Origin: Cryptomeria japonica
Taxonomy: Eukaryota; Streptophyta; Pinopsida; Cupressales; Cupressaceae
Length of the DNA: 64,000 bases
NCBI RefSeq assembly: GCF_030272615.1
Contig: NC_081408.1
Span: forward strand, 406,360,889 to 406,424,888
Direction: 5' to 3'
A model generated the notes under the pieces. It ran no database searches and had not been told where the DNA came from. It saw nothing but the letters and a program-made list of their open reading frames with translations. Below are positions 59,480-64,000 of this stretch, piece after piece (within the stretch, counting starts at the first letter, position 1; the number at the start of each line of letters is the position of its first letter). Both the position numbers and the translations under genes were made by a program.

Positions 59480-59857
59480 GTGTACCAGGAAGAGGATGAT
59501 GATCCAACAAGAATATCCAAAGAAATGTACCCAAAAGCATTTGCCATAGTTGAAAAAATGGGTTACAAAGGACACGGTCTGGGACCAGAGGAGAAAGGAA
59601 GGAAAGCACCCATAAACCCTATCTCCTACAGATACAATAGAGGCTTGGGGTACACCTCGGTGCCTAAGATTACTATTGCTGGTACCCCTTCTAGTCCTTC
59701 TTCGGATATCGAAAGCGCTGACGAAGAGGAATTCCAGGAAATGCCTTATGAATACAAGAAAGATACCTTCTTCGACGCTTACATCAATACCATCACCCCT
59801 GTAACCCCTCCCACTTCACATGAGCTACATCTTGTCCATCCTGAACTCATTGACTAG
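59480..59857 (+). pseudogene. pol: G-patch domain within pol
   Basis: The frame includes AFAIVEKMGYKGHGLGPEEKG, with the spacing of Gly and aromatic residues of a G-patch (about residues 20-45), followed by NRGLGYTSV and an acidic tail. G-patch domains bind nucleic acids or DEAH helicases, and some retroviruses and plant gypsy elements carry one after protease. It is separated from its neighbours by stops. Confidence 0.75.
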
Positions 59858-59932
59858 GGCCAATGAGACAAACCCACTTTAGATATTTGCACCGACGATA
59901 ATGCTCCCATTGCTCTCCTAACAGCACAAAAT

Positions 59933-60655
59933 ATGGAAGATTGTAATAGAATTGAGGGTATTCAACTACACAAAAAGGGATACTTTGGTAGTCAATGCAA
60001 TGCCCTTATCCACAAAAAAGATAATAAAAGAGAAAGATATGATTTCCTAGGTGAAAACCTCCCTAAGGCGCCTTTGGATGAACAAGAAATAAAAACAAAG
60101 GGCGTATCTGAAAGTGAAAACTTGGAAAAGGCACTTGATGATGAGGGATTTGACCTCCCTACCATTGGTTACCTTCCACAAGACAAATCAAATTTGTTGA
60201 TAGAAGAAACAAACAACATCAACATGGGCACCGAAGTCATTTTGAAAAATGTGCTCATTGCCAAATCCCTCACTGAAATCGAGAAACAAGACTTCATCAA
60301 CTTCCTTACAGAGGTTAAAATCAATTTTGCATGGTCCTATTCTGATATGCTAGGGTTGGATCCTGCCTTGGTGGTTCACAATCTCACTGTCCGCCTAGAT
60401 GCAAAACCTGTAAAATAAAAACTCTGCAAAATGCACCCGCATATTGCTCTCTTGGTCAAGGCAGAACTTCAAAAGTTGTTAGACGCAGAATTTATCAAAC
60501 CCATAGACTACGCTGAATGGGTCTCCAACATTGTGTCTGTCGGCAAACCTGCTGGGGGCATCCACATTTGCACAGATTTCTGAGATCTAAATATAACTTG
60601 TCCTAAAGACGATTTCCTGCTCCCAAACATAGATATGCTAAATAATAAGACAAAA
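59933..60655 (+). pseudogene. pol: gypsy reverse transcriptase, core deleted
   Basis: The N-terminal RT segment is clear: FINFLTEVKINFAWSYSDML, then after a stop at 60416-60418 KMHPHIALLVKAELQKLL, AEFIKPIDYAEWVSNIVSV, GGIHICTDF, another stop, and DLNITCPKDDFLLPNIDML. It then jumps at about 60640-60655 to TKLIAKIDPLKYLLSK, which in intact elements lies in the RNase H linker. Motifs B to E, including the YxDD catalytic box, are missing. No polymerase activity is possible. Confidence 0.92.
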
Positions 60656-61390
60656 TTAATTGCTAAAATTGATCCACTTAAATATCTCTTGTCCAAAGCT
60701 GCTCTCACTTGCAGAACCGCCAAATGGGTCATGCTCTTAAGCGATTTTGACATTGAATATGTGGACAGAAAGGCAATCAAGGGAAAAGTCATTGCAGATC
60801 AGTTGGCTGAAGCTCCACTTCTAGGTGACCATCCTCTTCTCACAGAATTACCAAATGAGTTCATTATGACTGTTACCACATCCTCCACATGGAAATTATA
60901 TTTTGATGGCTCCTACACTCAAAATGGATTGGGGGTAGGAATATTATTGGTCACACCTCAAGGAGATGGAATCCCCAAATCATACAAGATAGCCTTTTCA
61001 TGTACTAATAACATAGCAGAATATGAGGCCCTCATCATAGGTTTACGCTTGGCTATCCACTAGAAAATAAAGGAATTACAAGTCTATGGTGATTCCCAAC
61101 TTGTCATAAAACAAGTCAATGATGAATAGCAGACAAAAGATGATAAAATCCTTCCCTACCATACCATGGTTGAAGATCTTAAGCAACATTTCATGGCAAT
61201 CAAGTTTGATCAAATCCCACGAACAAACAATAGGGCTGCAGATGCAATGGCCACCATTGGCTCCCTCCTTCAAATGCCAGCACACAGTCAAAAGTGTGAG
61301 TTCTTGGTCGAGCAATTGTTTATACTGACATACGACCTACCAGAGTCTGAAATGGTGTGCATTCTCGTTGGTCCCAAGTCCCCTTGGTAT
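60656..61390 (+). pseudogene. pol: gypsy RNase H (second, archaeal-like type)
   Basis: LLSKAALTCRTAKWVMLLSD and DRKAIKGKVIADQLAEAP are the end of the first RNase H/connection region. WKLYFDGSYTQNGLGVGILL (first catalytic Asp), NNIAEYEALIIGLRLAI (Glu), VYGDSQLVIKQV (Asp) and IPRTNNRAADAMA (terminal Asp) follow, together a nearly complete RNase H fold. Stops fall at 61061-61063 and in QVNDE*QTKDD (about 61126). In an active element it would remove the RNA strand during reverse transcription. Confidence 0.88.
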
Positions 61391-62640
61391 CAAGAAACCT
61401 TCGCTTTCCTCAAAGACAACACCATTCCCCCACATCTCACCAAAACCCAACAACAAACTTTCATTTGCCGATGTGCCCGTTACACCATCCTTGCAGACAC
61501 CTTGTCCATAAGGCATTTTGATGGTTCCCTCCTAAGGTGTTTAGATAAACAAGAAGCCGAATGGGCATTACGCGAAGTACATGAGGGCATCTGTGGGGCA
61601 CACTCAAGTGGACTCACATTGGCTAAATTTTTTTTGAGAACGGGATACTATTGGCCTAAAATGGAAGAAGATGCATACAACTATGTGAAGAAATGCATCC
61701 CTTGCTAGCAGCATGGCGACAAGATTCATGCACCGTCACAAGAATTACAGCCATTCATTACACCATGGCCCTTCTCGTAGTGGGGGCTCGATCTCATTGG
61801 GAAAATCCACCCTTCATCTTCCAATGGACATAAATTCATTATCATCGCCACCGAATACTTCACCAAGTGGGTAGAGGCTATCCTTCTTACTTTCACCACC
61901 GACAAGCAAATATCCAAATTCATCTTGAACTACCTAATCTGTCGATATGGCATCCCAAAAGTTATCATCACAGATAATGGTAAACAATTAAAAACTAGGA
62001 TGTCAAAGAACTCTGCCAAAAATTCAACATCCAACACCGCTTCTCCACTCCATATTATCCCCAAGGCAATGGCCAAGCTGAGGCTTCTAATAAAACCCTA
62101 ATAAAGATCCTCAAAAAGATAGTCAATGAAGTGAGCCGTGATTGGCACCTCCAAATCCATCATGCATTCTGGGCCTACCGCACCTCCATCCACACCCCCA
62201 TAGGTGCCACTCCTTATTCCCTAGTATTTGGTTTTGAAGCTATCCTTCCCCTTGAGATTGAGATCCCCTCTCTAAGGGTATTGCTGCAAAACATCCTACC
62301 AGAGGAAGAATATAGAATTGCCTGCTTACAAGAGCTAGAATTGTTAGATGAAAGGTGCCTCAAGGCCTTGAATCATCTCCAGGTATATCAAAACCGTCTG
62401 CGCATGAGTTATCATAAAAAAGTCAAAACCCGAGAATTCCAAGTTGGTGATCTTGTCCTCATGGAGAATCAGAAAAATCTACAAGAAAGAGAAAAGAAAG
62501 GCAAGTTCGAGCCTAATTGGCTTGGACCATATGTAATCACAGTGAAATATGGATCAGGAGCTTATCAGTTGGCTACTCCCGAAGGCCATCCTTTGGATGA
62601 TCCGATGAATATCATGCACCTCAAAAGGTTTTATGCTTAG
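61391..62640 (+). pseudogene. pol: gypsy integrase, frameshifted
   Basis: The N-terminal zinc domain reads HEGICGAHSSG, then YYWPKMEEDAYNYVKKCIPC (HHCC). The core follows with GLDLIGKIHPSSS (first Asp), VIITDNGKQ (second Asp), an indel near 61985-62000, then YPQGNGQAEASNKTL (Glu). The C-terminal frame is open to 62640: FWAYRTSIHTPIGATPYSLV, FQVGDLVLME, and FEPNWLGPYVITVKYGSGAY, the GPY/F module. No chromodomain follows. Stops at 61706 and 61779 and the indel inactivate it. The DDE triad itself is retained. Confidence 0.92.
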
Positions 62641-63757
62641 TCCTCAGAAAGTCTTAAATTGTCAAAAAAATAAAAAAATGAAAAAAAAAAAGATCCTGAA
62701 AAATCGTCACTTTGGTGCAAACCTGGCAAACAGGCACCTTATGATACAAAAAAATTAAGAAAAAAAAAAAAAAATCAGAAAAAGAAAGAAAAACAATTCA
62801 TGGCGCTATGGGCAAGTATCTTGGTGAAAACCCATGTGTAGGCGCCAAGGTAAATAACCGGATCCACTGTCTATCATGTCGATACTACAAATCATCTGCC
62901 ATCCAGCCCACCCATGCACAACATTCCCTCTTTTCCGCCTCCCAATAAAACATGCGTATGATGATGAGTCTTCGCCTGATTCATGAACAAGAAATGTCCT
63001 AGTGAAACTGAGCTTTTATGCCTCTGTATAAGCTTCAAGAAGTCTTGAGAAACAATCCCAAGTCCATCCTAGTTCTACTCTTGGCAAGAGGTATCATTTG
63101 GTCGCAAGGAAGAGACTTGTTAGATTTTGTTAGATCTTTTCATATAGGCTTGCATCTTTTGCCCTACGACTGCCACTATTTACGACTGCCTGGGTTCTTC
63201 CATATCCAGGTATGTTATGATAGGTGCATACTGGGGCATATTTCATAGTATGGCATGTTTTGGATCCTTCTTGTATAAACCGGTGACCTGGTACTAGTGT
63301 TTATCAACACTTACCTTCTCGTGTACAAGAGGTGTCGGTGTGTTTGAGGGTTTCCTTGCACGAACCCACAACTTTGTATTAGTGTTTCTTAACACTTGCA
63401 TTGTTGTGTGCAAGAAATTCCCGTTTGTCTGCAGAGTCAGTCCACGCCCTGGGTTTCTGATGGCATCCTGATTTCTATAATCAGTGGTGCAAGTCACTTA
63501 GGGCAACATCAAACTAGGTTGGCTCTCCACATTTATTGTGCACAAAATCTCACCATCATTCCATCAAATCCTAAACTCAATAATCCCATGGAGTTCTCAA
63601 TTGCCCCCATTTTCCTCTGCAGTCTCGCATATCTTATTCTTCTTTCCAAATACCTTACGACTACTTCATATATCTTCCTCATTTATCCCTTCCACCCTAA
63701 TTTTTCTTCCTCTATTTTTCTTTTTTTTTCCTCACATAATCAATTCTGATTCTGATT
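62641..63757 (+). other. 3' untranslated region of the gypsy element
   Basis: Starts with A-rich sequence and contains TCACTTTGGTGCAAACCTGGC and GGTGAAAACCCATGTGTAGGC, each near GGCACC/GGCGCC words; such modules commonly follow integrase in this group. Around 63290-63420 the phrase TAGTGTTTMTYAACACTTRC repeats twice about 84 bp apart. No gene. Confidence 0.65.
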
Positions 63758-64000
63758 CATGTCTTATACAAGATGTATCCCTCCTAAAACTAGACGTTGT
63801 GATCTGATCATGTCTTATACAAGATGAATCCTTCCTGAAACTAGACATTGTGATCTGATCATGTCTTATACAGGATGAATCCTTCCTGAAACCAGACATT
63901 GTGATCGATCATGTCTTATACAGGATGTATCCTTCAAGAAACCAGACATTGTGATTTGATCATGTCTTATATAGGATGAATCCTTCTAGAAATCAGATGA
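63758..64000 (+). repeat. 51-bp tandem repeat, continues past window end
   Basis: CATGTCTTATACAAGATG starts at 63758, 63809, 63860, 63910 and 63961, giving four full units and a partial fifth, with spacing 51, 51, 50 and 51. Units end AACTAGACATTGTGATCTGAT with a few substitutions. It lies in the 3' noncoding part of the gypsy element. Confidence 0.93.

Larger units (their letters stand above)
52302..64000 (+). mobile_element. Ty3/gypsy (Tat-like) LTR retrotransposon, runs off window end
   Basis: 5' LTR, primer binding site, a 2.9-kb repeat-rich leader, gag, protease, G-patch, RT remnant, RNase H and integrase follow in gypsy order on plus. No 3' LTR (a second TGTAGACACTTAAAA start) appears before 64000. 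Pol has stops, frameshifts and a large RT deletion, so this copy cannot transpose by itself. A Glu/Pro-rich gag with a CxxHx4Hx4C finger, an aRNH-like RNase H and a G-patch after protease fit the Tat branch. Confidence 0.93.

Noticed and set aside
63758-64000. CRISPR-like regular array
   Set aside because: The whole 51-bp unit is repeated with no unique spacers, and the context is a plant retroelement.
52302-64000. Endogenous pararetrovirus
   Set aside because: LTR, gag finger, and integrase with HHCC and DDE motifs make it a gypsy retrotransposon; no movement-protein or coat motif was seen.

Overview
The window looks like intergenic DNA from a very large, repeat-bloated plant nuclear genome. 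A gymnosperm such as a conifer is my best guess, from the old, nested, long-LTR retroelements and the lack of any host gene I can recognise; this is an inference, not a measurement. Almost everything that can be interpreted is transposable element: Ty3/gypsy and Ty1/copia LTR elements, non-autonomous LTR elements, hAT DNA transposons, solo LTRs and tandem repeats. I found no convincing host protein gene, tRNA, rRNA, organelle insert or CRISPR array.

Layout. 1-2030 (-) holds part of an unidentified ORF family ('family U', copy A), with a degenerate tandem leader behind it (2325-3375). 5220-8376 (-) is a truncated copia element (LTR, PBS, gag, protease, start of integrase). 9512-11053 (+) is the C-terminal end of a second U copy (D) followed by its LTR. 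12410-12790 is a hAT scrap. 13323-14380 is a direct-plus-inverted composite duplication. 16813-18050 is a decayed intronless ORF of unknown kind. 20057-21943 is a solo LTR with target-site duplication (TSD) GTTAA. 23100-37043 (-) is U copy B: the ORF, a tandem-repeat leader, and a probable 5' LTR. That LTR was split by an 8.4-kb hAT element (28227-36654, TSD CTACTAAT), which was itself split by a 4.3-kb gag-only LTR element (30088-34388, TSD GGGCC). 37280-38165 is another decayed hAT.

38280 to about 51395 (-) is the best-preserved U element (copy C). It has a 5' LTR, a tandem-repeat leader, the ORF, a polypurine tract and a 3' LTR. The 3' LTR is split by a solo LTR (38852-44388, TSD CATTA), which is split in turn by a complete hAT element (39969-43345, TSD GTGCTCAT). 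52302-64000 (+) is a long Tat-like gypsy element: 5' LTR, PBS, repeat-rich leader, gag, protease, G-patch, RT remnant, RNase H and integrase. Its RT core is deleted and its 3' LTR lies beyond the window.

The most interesting signal is family U. Four diverged copies (A-D) share a roughly 1000-residue ORF with no gag, RT, RNase H or integrase motif that I recognise. In copy C the ORF sits in sense orientation between LTRs, and its stop codon abuts the polypurine tract. Copies A, B and C each have a different degenerate tandem-repeat array upstream of the ORF. This looks like a non-autonomous LTR element lineage carrying an undescribed gene.
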